Position numbers and translations under genes: made by a program. Positions 16,618-25,581 of a stretch of 64,000 nucleotides of DNA are shown piece after piece. Under the pieces are notes generated by a model. It was not told the origin of the DNA. It worked only from the letters and a program-made list of their open reading frames with translations, and did no database searches. Positions within the stretch are counted from its first letter, which is position 1, and every line of letters begins with the position of its first letter. This DNA comes from Methanomassiliicoccales archaeon RumEn M1 (GTDB lineage Archaea > Thermoplasmatota > Thermoplasmata > Methanomassiliicoccales > Methanomassiliicoccaceae), in the NCBI GenBank assembly GCA_001421185.1, contig LJKK01000125.1, positions 1-64,000 on the forward strand, written 5' to 3'.

Positions 16618-18798
16618 ATGAAGGTCCTGGTGCGCGGGGTGGTGCAGGGAGTCGGCTTCCGTCCAACGGTGTACCGCATCGCCACGTCCATGGGCCTCAA
16701 CGGATGGGTGCAGAACAACGGCGCCGACGTCATCATAGCGATCGACCGGGACGCCGAGGAGTTCGTCCGCCGGCTCAGGGCGGAGCTTCCGCCGCTGGCC
16801 CGCCTCGACTCGGTCGAGATCGTTGACGAGGAGGTCGTGGCCGAGGGCTTCCGCATCGTTCCCAGCTCGTCCGGGCAGCGAGGAGTGGGCATACCCAACG
16901 ATTCGGCGATCTGCGACGACTGCCTTCGCGAGATGTTCACGCCCGGCCAACGACGGTACCTGTACCCGTTCACCAACTGCACCAACTGCGGGGCCAGGTT
17001 CACGATCATCGAGGACATGCCGTACGATCGCGCCGAGACCTCCATGCGCGACTTCCCCATGTGCCCCGACTGCCGCAACGAGTACGACGACCCGATGGCC
17101 CGGAGGTTCCACCACCAGACCATATCGTGCCCCCGGTGCGGGCCCGAGTACTATCTGCTGGACCGGAACGGCAGGCGCATCGACGTGGACGACCCGATAG
17201 CGTTCTTCGCCGAGCAGATGGAGCGCGGGGCGATCGGCGTGGCCAAGAGCTGGGGGGGCATGCACATCTGCTGTTCGCTGCCCACCCTGCCCCGTCTCAG
17301 GAAATGGTACCACCGCGACCAGAAGCCGTTCGCGGTGATGGTGCGCGACATGGACGCGGTGCGCCGATATGGCCGTCCGGACGAGCACGAGGTGGAGCTG
17401 CTGACCTCGCCCCATCGCCCGGTGGTCCTGGTCCCGCGGACGGACGAGCCGGTCAACGAGATGATCTCGCCTGGACTGGGCAACGTCGGCCTGTTCCTGC
17501 CGTACACGGAGATGCAGCACATCCTGTTCCGCCACCTCAAGAGCGATGCGCTGGTCATGACCTCGGCCAACACGCCTGGCGAACCCATGGTCCTGAGGGA
17601 CAGTGACGCCCTGGACCTCAACGCCGAGCTGTACCTGCTCCACAACCGGGAGATACTGAACCGTTGCGACGATTCGGTGGTCCGCTCCTTCGGCCGCAAC
17701 ACCTTCTTCCTGAGGAAGTCCCGCGGCCATATCCCCTCGCCCATCGAGGTGCGCCTGAAGGGGCAGGCGGTGGGAGTGGGCGCGCAGGAGAACCTGACGG
17801 GAGCGGTGATCAAGGACGGGCGGCTGTTCACGACCCAGCACATAGGCGATGGCGACTCCCCCCGGGTGGTGGACTTCCTCGAGGCATCCATCGGCCATTT
17901 CCGCCGGCTACTGGGCGTGAGCGAGCTGGACGCGGTGGGCATGGACATGCACCCCAGCTACACCAACCGCCGGATGGCCAAGGAGATGGCGTACCGGGCG
18001 GGGGCCGAGCTGGTGGAGGTCCAACACCACTGGGCCCATGCCGCCGCCCTCCTGGTGGACGCCGGCCTGGACGAGATGGTGTGCCTGACGCTGGACGGCA
18101 CCGGGTACGGGGCCGACGGCCAGGCCTGGGGAGGCGAGGTCCTCCATGCCACCCTTGACGAGTACGATCGCGTGGCCCACCTGGAGGGCTTCCCCCTGCT
18201 GGGCGGCGAGATGGCCGTCAAGGACCCCCGGCGCCTGGTGTTCGCGCTGTCGGCGAAGGCGGGCCTCCCGCTACCGTACTTCGAGGACCGCGACGCCGCG
18301 GTGCTGCTGAAGCTCATGGACCGGAGCGTCACCACCACCGGGTTCGGCCGGGTGCTGGACGCGGTGTCCTGCTACCTTGGAATCTGCCAGACCCGGACCT
18401 ACGACGGAGAGCCAGCGATGAAGCTGGAGCCGTTCCTGGAGAGAGGCAGGAGGAGCATCCCCATGAAGGCCGAGGTGCGCTCGGGCGTGGTGGGCACCGT
18501 GGACCTGTTCCGCCAGCTGGTCGGGTCGAGCGGCACCAGGGAGGACCGCGCGTACTCGTTCACCGCCGCCCTGCTCGAGGCGCTGGTGGACGCCGCGGTC
18601 GATGACGCATCCGCCACCGGCGTGGACCGCATCGGGCTCACGGGCGGGGTGTCGTACAACTCGACCATCTGCGCGATGGCAAAAACGATGGTCGAAGAGA
18701 GAGGTCTTGTGTTCGTCTGCCCTGACCGCCTGCCCAATGGGGACGGGTGCGTCTCCAGCGGGCAGGCGGCGGTGGCCCTTAGAAAGGTCGGGAAATGA
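16618..18798 (+). CDS. hypF: Carbamoyltransferase HypF ([NiFe]-hydrogenase maturation)
   Basis: Full-length 726-residue HypF, which makes the thiocarbamate used for the cyanide ligands of [NiFe] hydrogenases. Domains in order: acylphosphatase (RGVVQGVGFRPTVYR, residues 6-20); two zinc fingers (CxxC at 99-102, 121-124, 149-152, 171-174); YrdC-like domain (KSWGGMHICCSLP, SANTPGEPM); Kae1-like carbamoyltransferase domain with HHWAHAA and LDGTGYGADG. No other hyp or hydrogenase gene is in the window. The TATA box spacing suggests a leaderless mRNA. Confidence 0.95.
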   Translation: MKVLVRGVVQGVGFRPTVYRIATSMGLNGWVQNNGADVIIAIDRDAEEFVRRLRAELPPLARLDSVEIVDEEVVAEGFRIVPSSSGQRGVGIPNDSAICDDCLREMFTPGQRRYLYPFTNCTNCGARFTIIEDMPYDRAETSMRDFPMCPDCRNEYDDPMARRFHHQTISCPRCGPEYYLLDRNGRRIDVDDPIAFFAEQMERGAIGVAKSWGGMHICCSLPTLPRLRKWYHRDQKPFAVMVRDMDAVRRYGRPDEHEVELLTSPHRPVVLVPRTDEPVNEMISPGLGNVGLFLPYTEMQHILFRHLKSDALVMTSANTPGEPMVLRDSDALDLNAELYLLHNREILNRCDDSVVRSFGRNTFFLRKSRGHIPSPIEVRLKGQAVGVGAQENLTGAVIKDGRLFTTQHIGDGDSPRVVDFLEASIGHFRRLLGVSELDAVGMDMHPSYTNRRMAKEMAYRAGAELVEVQHHWAHAAALLVDAGLDEMVCLTLDGTGYGADGQAWGGEVLHATLDEYDRVAHLEGFPLLGGEMAVKDPRRLVFALSAKAGLPLPYFEDRDAAVLLKLMDRSVTTTGFGRVLDAVSCYLGICQTRTYDGEPAMKLEPFLERGRRSIPMKAEVRSGVVGTVDLFRQLVGSSGTREDRAYSFTAALLEALVDAAVDDASATGVDRIGLTGGVSYNSTICAMAKTMVEERGLVFVCPDRLPNGDGCVSSGQAAVALRKVGK

Positions 18799-18802
18799 GT
18801 TC

Positions 18803-19240
18803 TCAGTGGCCGTCGACCAGCAGCGGCAGGGGCTTGTCGAACCACTTGGCGGAGCCGATGTCCTTGACGCACTTGCCGATGCAGGCGCCCTCCTTGGGGG
18901 AAGGGGCGATGGTCCACTTCTCGTCCTCGCGCTGCACCCACAGGGTGGCGCCGGGGAAACCCTTCTCGGGGACCCACCTCTCCGCCACGATCTTCTCCTC
19001 TTCCTCGTCCTGGTGCTCGGCGAGCATGCGGCCGACAGCCGCGGTCATCTCGTGAACGTCGCTGAAGTCGCCCTGCACGAACTGCAGGTCCAGCAGGAAC
19101 TCGTACAGCTGCCTCAGGCGGACACCGTCCTGTACCTTGAAGGAGCCCCTCCGGACGTCCTCCAGGAGGCGCTGGGTCGATGAGCCGAGGGCCTGGTACT
19201 TCTTGGCTAGCGAAAGGAACTCGTCGGTCGTAATGTTCAT
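18803..19240 (-). CDS. Hypothetical protein
   Basis: A 145-residue soluble protein that I do not recognise. The N-terminal half is predicted helical with a charged stretch (HQDEEEEKIV); the C-terminal half contains WVPEKGFPGATLWVQRE and GACIGKCVKDIG, with two cysteines four residues apart. The reading frame is supported by a ribosome-binding site GGATGGAG before the ATG and by even codon use. It ends four bases from the hypF stop (convergent). The 380 bases upstream have several hairpins. Confidence 0.6.
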   Translation of the reverse strand: MNITTDEFLSLAKKYQALGSSTQRLLEDVRRGSFKVQDGVRLRQLYEFLLDLQFVQGDFSDVHEMTAAVGRMLAEHQDEEEEKIVAERWVPEKGFPGATLWVQREDEKWTIAPSPKEGACIGKCVKDIGSAKWFDKPLPLLVDGH

Positions 19241-19420
19241 TTCTATTCTCCATCCCTTTTCAGGTTTTGTTACACCTCCATTTTCCCATCGCTATTCAAA
19301 TAGGTTCTAACCTGATTATCAAATGCGAGTTCAGTAGATTACAAAGATGACAGAAAGATGTGGATGGGAATTGTTGATTTAATCGCAGGGAAATAATAAC
19401 GATTCACAGGGGGTTTCTGG

Positions 19421-19482
19421 GGGTCGGCAGGGCAACTGATTCCTAGAATCAATGACAAGGGGATACATCACCCCGCCGACCC
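19421..19482. repeat. Branched inverted repeat, possible structured RNA
   Basis: GGGTCGGC (19421-19428) pairs with GCCGACCC (19475-19482). Inside are two smaller hairpins: TGATTC-CTA-GAATCA (19437-19451) and GGGG...CCCC (19459-19474). Outline and CTA loop recall a tRNA, but there is no D-arm and no normal T-loop. Confidence 0.4.
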
Positions 19483-19524
19483 TTGCCAGCGCTGTCCGCC
19501 ATCTGCGGGTCGAGAATCAACGAT

Positions 19525-19543
19525 GCCGCTGGTCGTCAGCGGC
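19525..19543. repeat. Perfect hairpin GCCGCTG-N5-CAGCGGC
   Basis: Seven-base-pair stem with loop GTCGT, in the same gene-free region as the branched element. No T-run follows on either strand. Confidence 0.45.
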
Positions 19544-19602
19544 CTCCCTTGTCAGCAATGGAATCCGCTGCCCCATTATCTATCTTCTGTATCTTATCCA
19601 TC

Positions 19603-19620
19603 GGGCGACATTCGTCGCCC
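19603..19620. terminator. Hairpin just past the DUF488 stop
   Basis: GGGCGAC-ATTC-GTCGCCC lies immediately 3' of the DUF488 stop codon on the minus strand. No T-run follows, so a terminator role is tentative. Confidence 0.35.
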
Positions 19621-19622
19621 TC

Positions 19623-19967
19623 TCAAGCACCTTCGCCCTGAAGAAGCTCCAGAAGAATGGCCGCGCTGCTCCTTTGGGGGTCCTTGGTGGCGAACACCAG
19701 GGTGAGGTTTTCCGTGCGGGAAAGGGACGCCAACCGTTCCAGGAGCTCTCGGTCCACTTCCTTCATGTAGCGCTCCCGGAACTCCTCCCATTTGGACTCG
19801 TCGTGCGAATACCACTTCCGCAGCTCGGGAGAGGGGGCGATGTCCCGGCACCAGTGGTCCACCGCCGCCTTCTCCTTGCTCATCCCCCGGGGCCATAGTC
19901 TTTCCACCAGCACCCTGGTGCCATCGTCCGGCGATGGTTCCTCGTACACCCTCTTGAGCTTGATCAT
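19623..19967 (-). CDS. DUF488 family protein
   Basis: A 114-residue DUF488 protein of unknown function. It starts MIKLKRVYEEPSPDDGTRVL and has the family core LVERLWPRGMSKEKA, RDIAPSPELRKWYSHD and the C-terminal LVFATKDPQRSSA. The ATG at 19967 gives the normal family length although the frame is open further upstream. No Shine-Dalgarno is visible before it; a CAGATATCG about 26 bases upstream may be the promoter of a leaderless message. Divergent from the phosphoglycerate mutase gene. Confidence 0.85.
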   Translation of the reverse strand: MIKLKRVYEEPSPDDGTRVLVERLWPRGMSKEKAAVDHWCRDIAPSPELRKWYSHDESKWEEFRERYMKEVDRELLERLASLSRTENLTLVFATKDPQRSSAAILLELLQGEGA

Positions 19968-20112
19968 GAAGGAGCATCTGTTCCTGAACGATATCTGCTT
20001 TGGCAGGGTTTCCGCAACAATCCTCGACCAGCATTCCGGCCGTGGAAGGCTGGATAAGCAAGGTTTATTAGTGGCCCTCAATATTCCAGGCCAAGAATTT
20101 GGTGGGTCGATT

Positions 20113-21180
20113 TTGAACACTCTGATCATATTGCTGGACGGGGCCGCGGACGACAAGATCCCCGAATATGGTGACCGAACCCCCCTGGCATCGTTCGAGA
20201 AGCCCTTCATGGACATGGTGGCCAGCAACGGCCTCATCGGATGGACGGAGGGGCGCCAGTACACGCACCTGTACCTCCTGGAGCTTTTGACCGGGAACCG
20301 CCTGGACACCCCCCGGGGGCTGGTGGAGGCGGTGGGCCTGGGGGTCCCGGTCGAACCGAAGCAGGTCGCCTACCGCTTCTCTCCGGCCTACATATACGAT
20401 TCCAAGGTGGACTGGGCGTATCGCGTCACTCCGGACCTCACCGAATCCCTGCAGGCCTCCATGGTGCAGCACCTGGACATGCTGGGGGACCTCAACCCCC
20501 GTCTGTACTTCTACGAGGATGGCCGAGGAGTGATGACGGTCGACACCGAGGACGTGGTACCATTCCCCATGCCTCCCACGCCCGTGGACAACGCGTCGTT
20601 CCCGATGCATCATTTCGGCGAGTACATCCACAAGGTGGCGTCGGAGACGGACGGCCTCACGGTCATCCCCTGGGGCGGCGGCTCGCTGGCCCGTCTCAAC
20701 GGTCAGAGGGCGATCCCGGAAGCGAAGAACATGGTCATGATCTCCAAGAGCCCCTCCGCGCTGGGCGTCGGAGGCCTGCTGAACATCCGCCGCGACGTGG
20801 TGGACAACATGTGGAGCGGGTTCCAGGAGGCGTTCCGCCTGCTGCGCTCGGGCAACGTGTTCATGCACGTGGAGGAGACGGACGACATCAGCCACCGGCG
20901 CGAGCCGGACCAGAAGGTCAGCATGCTCAAGGAGGTCGACAATCTGCTCATGGAGAACCTGGACCGACTGCTGGGGCACCGCGTGGCCCTCGTGGTCGAC
21001 CACGGCACGTCCTCGCTGAGCGGGCAGCACCTCCCCAACAAGGTGCCCTTCGCCGTCTCCGAGGTCATCGAACCGTCCGAACCGACCGTCCGGTTCTGCG
21101 AGAACGAGTACCGCCATGTGCCGCTGGGGGAGCTGCTCAGAACGCTTCTCGCTTACGAACGCTCACCGGACAGCGTATAA
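20113..21180 (+). CDS. apgM: Archaeal-type 2,3-bisphosphoglycerate-independent phosphoglycerate mutase family protein
   Basis: A 355-residue protein of the alkaline phosphatase superfamily. The N-terminus TLIILLDGAADDKIPEYGDR holds the first metal-binding Asp, and EKPFMDMVASNGLIG and DTPRGLVEAVG match the aPGM pattern; the expected nucleophile region is GRQYTHLYLLELLTG. C-terminal ligands lie in VVDHGT. The start is a TTG at 20113 with GGTGGG six bases ahead; upstream in-frame sequence does not resemble the family. It would interconvert 2- and 3-phosphoglycerate. Divergent relatives exist, so the exact substrate is not certain. Confidence 0.78.
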   Translation: MNTLIILLDGAADDKIPEYGDRTPLASFEKPFMDMVASNGLIGWTEGRQYTHLYLLELLTGNRLDTPRGLVEAVGLGVPVEPKQVAYRFSPAYIYDSKVDWAYRVTPDLTESLQASMVQHLDMLGDLNPRLYFYEDGRGVMTVDTEDVVPFPMPPTPVDNASFPMHHFGEYIHKVASETDGLTVIPWGGGSLARLNGQRAIPEAKNMVMISKSPSALGVGGLLNIRRDVVDNMWSGFQEAFRLLRSGNVFMHVEETDDISHRREPDQKVSMLKEVDNLLMENLDRLLGHRVALVVDHGTSSLSGQHLPNKVPFAVSEVIEPSEPTVRFCENEYRHVPLGELLRTLLAYERSPDSV

Positions 21181-21183
21181 ATA
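21175..21183 (+). promoter_or_regulatory. TATA-like box of cobT
   Basis: GTATAAATA lies at the very end of the phosphoglycerate mutase gene. Counting about 25 bases on places the cobT transcription start inside the palindrome at 21201-21217. Confidence 0.55.
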
Positions 21184-21200
21184 GAGCGATACGCATCATG

Positions 21201-21217
21201 TTGGATGTATAATCCAA
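21201..21217. promoter_or_regulatory. Palindromic operator upstream of cobT
   Basis: TTGGAT-GTATA-ATCCAA, a perfect 6-bp inverted repeat with a 5-base centre. It overlaps the predicted transcription start of cobT, a position typical for a repressor. The same arms and spacing occur at 35350-35366 before the btuF corrinoid operon. Confidence 0.6.
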
Positions 21218-21233
21218 CTAGGTGAGGCGCCAC

Positions 21234-22341
21234 ATGACGTTCAAAGTACCGGAGGACATCGCCCTCTGCCTCAACGAGGACAGGGGAAGGGCATTTCTTG
21301 AGAGCATCTGGAATAAGAAGGCGGCCTACTGCTGCGTCATAGGCAACACCGAGACGGCCAAGATCCCGGGCGTCTCGGCCGCCGGCGCCAACCCCGAGGC
21401 CACCGATTTCACTCCCGCGGCCGACATGGAGCTCCTGTACTTCGGCCGCTGCAAGTGCATCGACGGCGTGCCCATCACGCCCGACGGGATCCCCACGCCG
21501 GGCATCGTCACGATGTCGGCGCTCAAGCTGGCTCCCATGCCGATCTTCGTCGTCAACGGCGGGGTCAGGGTGAAGCCGCACACCCCGTTCATCGAGGTGG
21601 ACGGGACGCCCGGCGCTGATATACGCACCGGAAGGTCTGTGAAGGGCGCGGAGAGAGCGTTCGACCGCGCCGTGGTGGCCGGCCGGCAGCTGGCCAAGAC
21701 GGTCGATTACCTGGTGGTCGGAGAGTCCATACCGGGTGGCACTACCACCGCCCTGGGCGTCCTCACCGCTCTCGGCTATGACACCAGCGAGAAGGTGGCC
21801 AGCACCTTCCCCGTCAATCCGCACGACCTCAAGCGAAAGGTCGTTGAGGAGGGGCTCGCCGCCTCTGGCATCGACCCGGGACTGCTCAAGAACGATGCCA
21901 TGGCCGCGGTGCAGGCCGTAGGCGATCCCATGATGGCCCCGGCGGCCGGCCTTATCGCGGGCGCGGCCGAGAGCGTCCCCGTCCTCATGGCCGGGGGGAA
22001 CCCAGATGGCGGCCGTGCTGGCGATCATCAAGGCCATGGACGACACCGTCATGGACAACCTCGCCCTGGGGACCACCAGATGGATATCAGAGGACAAGAC
22101 CTCCGACCTGAGAGGTCTCGTCTCGCAGATGGGCGACGTTCCAGTGATGGCCGCCAATCTCAACTTCTCCACCTCCCGGTACGACGGCCTCAAGGTGTAC
22201 GAGACCGGCCTGGTGAAGGAGGGCGTGGGAGCTGGCGGCTCGTCCATCATGGCCATGGCCGCCACCGGCGGAAGGGTCACCTGCCGCTCCCTGCTCGACG
22301 AGATCGAGAAGAACTACGCTCGATTGGTGTCGAGGCGGTGA
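21234..22341 (+). CDS. cobT: Archaeal CobT-like nicotinate-nucleotide:base phosphoribosyltransferase, with one frameshift
   Basis: Activates the lower-ligand base of cobamides as its alpha-ribotide phosphate. Family segments: FVVNGGVRVKPHTPF, GESIPGGTTTALGVL and AAGLIAGAAES in the first frame, then MAAVLAIIKAM and EGVGAGGSSIMAM in another frame. One extra G in the six-G run at 21993-21998 separates them; deleting it restores ...LMAGGTQMAAV... and a 368-residue protein, the expected size. The ATG at 21234 follows GGTGAG by seven bases. A palindrome over the predicted transcript start links it to the btu/cob operon. Confidence 0.88.
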
Positions 22342-22440
22342 GGCCACCGGCTCCCCGCCTGTCCCCTCTTATCTTTGTTCCGGGACGGGCGGGGCCCAGA
22401 TCATCCTGATCAGAGGGCCGGTGCCCCGCTCGGCCAGCGT

Positions 22441-22481
22441 CAGATGCGTCCCAAACCGTTGCATCTGCGCCTCACTTTTTT
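22441..22481 (+). terminator. Hairpin followed by T-run, downstream of cobT
   Basis: CAGATGC (22441-22447) pairs with GCATCTG (22461-22467), extendable by a GCG/CGC pair with one bulge. A run of six T at 22476-22481 follows. It lies about 100 bases after cobT and about 70 before the sulfatase gene, fitting an intrinsic-like terminator. Confidence 0.45.
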
Positions 22482-22552
22482 CCTGCAAGCCCTCACAACA
22501 TTGCCCATGAGCTCTGACTTTGGCCGTACGAGGGCCGAGAGGAGAAGATCAC

Positions 22553-24892
22553 ATGAGCGAACGGTTCAAGGGCACCATAAGCATCGATATCCGCGACTCC
22601 GTTCCCGATTGGGAGAAGTATGAGCAGCCAAAGGCCCCGGAAGGCTCCCCCAACATCCTGTTCATCGTATGGGACGATGTCGGGTTCAGGGCCATGGAGC
22701 CGTTCGGGGGGAGCATCGAGACGCCGACCATGGAGCGACTGGCGGAGAACGGGATCTCATACTCCCAGTTCCACACGACCGCCCTCTGCTCCCCGACCAG
22801 GGCGTGCCTCCTGACCGGACGGAACCATACCACGGTGGGGATGGCGTGCATCGAAGAGGCAAGCACTGGATTCCCGGGCTCCAATGGCCGGATCCCCCAT
22901 GAGACGGCCACGCTGGCCGAGGTGCTGGTGGAAAGGGGCTACAACACCTATGCCCTGGGCAAGTGGCACCTCGTGCCCGAGGAAGAGGCCAACATGGCCT
23001 CCTCCAAACGCAACTGGCCCACCGATCGGGGGTTCGAGCGGTTCTACGGGTTCCTGGGCGGCGAGAGCAGCCAGTGGTATCCTGACCTGGTCTATGACAA
23101 TCACCTGATCGAGCCCCCGGCGGCGCCGGAGGAGGGCTATCATCTGAGCAAGGACCTCGCGGACCAGGCCATAAAGATGATCCAGGACTCCAAGCAGATC
23201 GCTCCCGACAAGCCGTTCTTCATGTACCTATGCCCGGGATGCGCCCATGCCCCTCACCATGTCTGGAAGGAGTGGGCGGACAGATACAAGGGCAAGTTCG
23301 ACGACGGTTACGAGAGATACCGGGAGGTCACCTTGGAGCGGCAGAAGCGGATGGGGCTATTGCCCCCGGAGACCGAGCTGACGCCGATCAATCCGCTCAT
23401 CGAGGAGAAAGGCCCCGACGGCCAAGAATGGCCTGCCCTGGACACCGTTCGACCATGGGACACGCTGTCCAAGGACGAGAAGAGACTGTTCGCCCGAATG
23501 GCCGAGGTCTACGCCGGTTTCGTATCATATACCGACCACCAGATAGGCCGGGTCATCGACTACCTTGCCGAGTCGGGCCAACTGGACAACACCATCATCG
23601 TGGCCCTGTCGGACAACGGCGCCAGCGGCGAAGGGGGACCGAACGGCTCGGTGAACGAGAACCTGTTCTTCAATGGCATACCGGACGACATCTCCGCCAA
23701 CCTGGAAAAGATCGATGAGCTGGGCGGGACGAGCACCTACAACCACTATCCTACCGGATGGGCGACGGCGTTCTGCACCCCGTTCAAGCTGTTCAAGCGG
23801 TACGCGGCATGGAGCGGAGGGACCTGCGACATGCTGATCATCTCCTGGCCCCGGGGGATCAAGGGGCGGGGTATAAGACATCAATATCATCACGTGACCG
23901 ACATCGTGCCCACGATACTGGATTGCTTGGAGATGTCCATGCCGGAATCGGTCAAGGGATATACCCAGTGGCCTCTGGAGGGCGTGAGCATGCGATATAC
24001 CTTCGACGACGCGCATGCCGCCACCCGGAAGGACTTCCAGTACTACAGCATGCTGGGCAGTCGGGGGATATGGAAAGGGGGATGGAAGGCCAGCACGACC
24101 CATCCGACCCTCAGCAACTGGGGGCATTTCGAGCAGGACCGTTGGGAGCTCTACAACACCGACGCGGACCGCTCGGAGGCGAGGGACCTGGCGGCCGAGC
24201 ATCCTGAAAAGTTAGAAGAGCTCAAGGCGCTCTGGTTCGCCGCGGCGGGGAGGTTCCTCGGACTGCCCATCGACGACCGGGGGGCGGTCGAGCTGCTGAC
24301 CTCCCCGCGGCCTCAGCTTGCGGGGAGGACCGACAGGGCGGTCTACTTCCCCGGCACGGACCCCGTGCCAGAGGCGGTCGCCCCCAATATCATCAACCGC
24401 TCCTACAAGATCGGCGCGATGGTGGACATTTCGCCAACGGGTTCGGAGGGTGTCCTGTTCCACGAAGGCACTCGCTTCGGCGGGCATGTTCTATACATCA
24501 AGGATGGGCATCTGAAGTACGCATACAACTTCGTGGGGATGGACACCACCACGGTCACCTCTGAAGAGGTGGTCCCGACGGGCAAGGACATCATCCTGGC
24601 GGCCGTCTTCGACAAGGAAGGCGAGGAGGGAGGGGTAGCCTTCGGAACGCTGACCCTCTACATCGACGAGGAAAAGGCCGGCGAGGGCAGGATACGCACC
24701 CAGCCCGCTCGGTTCGGCCTGGGTTCGTACTGCACGGTGGGCCGCGCCTACGGGCAGGGAGTGACCGAGGACCTGCCGGGAGAGCGCCCTTGGGCGTTCA
24801 CCGGGACCATCAGCTGGGTGGCGATCGATCTCTCCGGACGGCAGTATGTGGACCTCGAGAAGGAGGCCCGGGCCGTCCTGGCCCAGCTATAG
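22553..24892 (+). CDS. Cys-type sulfatase (arylsulfatase family) with C-terminal lectin-like domain
   Basis: A 779-residue sulfatase. The formylglycine motif C79-SPTR83 followed by TGR is intact, and metal ligands include D41-D42 and the later SDNGA. The last ~170 residues look like a concanavalin/LamG-type beta-sandwich (VLFHEGTRFGGHVLY; TLTLYIDEEKAGEGRI). No signal peptide is present, so the enzyme is probably cytosolic unless exported otherwise. The ATG at 22553 follows GAGGAG. Activity requires conversion of Cys79 to formylglycine; the radical SAM gene 1.3 kb downstream is the expected activator. Sulfate esters as substrate are by family only. Confidence 0.88.
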   Translation: MSERFKGTISIDIRDSVPDWEKYEQPKAPEGSPNILFIVWDDVGFRAMEPFGGSIETPTMERLAENGISYSQFHTTALCSPTRACLLTGRNHTTVGMACIEEASTGFPGSNGRIPHETATLAEVLVERGYNTYALGKWHLVPEEEANMASSKRNWPTDRGFERFYGFLGGESSQWYPDLVYDNHLIEPPAAPEEGYHLSKDLADQAIKMIQDSKQIAPDKPFFMYLCPGCAHAPHHVWKEWADRYKGKFDDGYERYREVTLERQKRMGLLPPETELTPINPLIEEKGPDGQEWPALDTVRPWDTLSKDEKRLFARMAEVYAGFVSYTDHQIGRVIDYLAESGQLDNTIIVALSDNGASGEGGPNGSVNENLFFNGIPDDISANLEKIDELGGTSTYNHYPTGWATAFCTPFKLFKRYAAWSGGTCDMLIISWPRGIKGRGIRHQYHHVTDIVPTILDCLEMSMPESVKGYTQWPLEGVSMRYTFDDAHAATRKDFQYYSMLGSRGIWKGGWKASTTHPTLSNWGHFEQDRWELYNTDADRSEARDLAAEHPEKLEELKALWFAAAGRFLGLPIDDRGAVELLTSPRPQLAGRTDRAVYFPGTDPVPEAVAPNIINRSYKIGAMVDISPTGSEGVLFHEGTRFGGHVLYIKDGHLKYAYNFVGMDTTTVTSEEVVPTGKDIILAAVFDKEGEEGGVAFGTLTLYIDEEKAGEGRIRTQPARFGLGSYCTVGRAYGQGVTEDLPGERPWAFTGTISWVAIDLSGRQYVDLEKEARAVLAQL

Positions 24893-25273
24893 TCCTCTTC
24901 CGATCGTGAAGCGGTCGTGCGGGTCTCCGAGGCTTGACGGTCACCTCCCAGTGGTGGTCAGGCGCGGCACATATCGTGGAGCTGACCGACCCCTTCCGAT
25001 CGCCTCGGACAACAAGCGTAGCATCCGCGTGCCCGACGTGAAGTAACGTACGAGAACTCTATTCGTCCAGGAAGGGCCTGGGGCCAAGGCGCTCGCCCAA
25101 GGCGGAGGTAGGTGTCGTATCACGGATCGAGCATCGACCGGGGCCGTTCGGCCTCATACGCGGGACGTTCTCTCTGGAAGGCACCTTGTGCCCAGCGAGA
25201 AGGTCCGTATGGGAGAGCGGGCCGGCCCGGGTGGCAGATGTCCGCTCGGAACACGGGGGCCGCTTTGGCAGAC
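24893..25273. other. Gene-free stretch
   Basis: About 380 bases between the sulfatase stop and the convergent SHOCT gene. I see only short chance ORFs, no strong hairpin, no tRNA and no obvious promoter. Confidence 0.5.
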
Positions 25274-25579
25274 CTACACGCCCAATAGCTTGCGCTTCGC
25301 CGCGGCGAACTCCTCGTCCGTCAGCGCGCCCGACTGGCGCAGCTCGGCCAGCCTCTGCAGTTCGGCGGTCACGTTACCGCCGCCTGATGGTGCCTCGGCC
25401 TGCTGAGCCGGCTGCGCCTGGGACTGCTGCAGCTGTTGTTGCGCGGTAGCGGCCTGCTTCTGGGCCTCATACAGCTCTTTTTGTTGTGCCTGCTGTTGCT
25501 GTTCCGCCTCGGCCCTCTCGTAGCCGGTGCGTCGTCCCATGCGGGCCCCCGCCACCAACATCAATCCTCTTCCCCTCAT
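25274..25579 (-). CDS. SHOCT-domain protein, Gln-rich
   Basis: A 101-residue protein. The N-terminus is glycine/arginine-rich with little hydrophobic sequence, the middle is Gln/Ala-rich and probably coiled-coil (QQQQAQQKELYEAQKQAATA), and the C-terminus is a typical SHOCT helix pair (LAELRQSGALTDEEFAAAKRKLL). SHOCT domains are oligomerisation modules of unknown specific role. The stop of the DUF6325-like gene is three bases upstream, so the two form an operon; this pairing also occurs in bacteria. Confidence 0.8.
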   Translation of the reverse strand: MRGRGLMLVAGARMGRRTGYERAEAEQQQQAQQKELYEAQKQAATAQQQLQQSQAQPAQQAEAPSGGGNVTAELQRLAELRQSGALTDEEFAAAKRKLLGV

Positions 25580-25581
25580 GT

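Larger units (their letters stand above)
19241..19622. other. Intergenic region with three strong stem-loops
   Basis: No gene is evident. The part nearest the hypothetical gene is AT-rich and probably carries its promoter. Further out are three perfect hairpins: an 8-bp stem closing 19421-19482, a 7-bp stem with a 5-base loop at 19525-19543, and a 7-bp stem with a 4-base loop at 19603-19620. The last sits right after the DUF488 stop and could act in its termination. A structured RNA is possible. Confidence 0.4.

Noticed and set aside
19419..19488. Possible tRNA-Pyl: acceptor-like stem, CTA in an anticodon-like loop and a following CCA
   Set aside because: No D-arm can be formed, the T-loop-like part (ATACATCA) lacks the invariant bases, and the acceptor and T-stems cannot be placed together in a tRNA fold. 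Kept only as an unassigned structured element.
21174..21234. Cobalamin riboswitch upstream of cobT or btuF
   Set aside because: The leaders are about 20-40 bases long, too short for the aptamer, and the palindrome spans the predicted transcription start instead.
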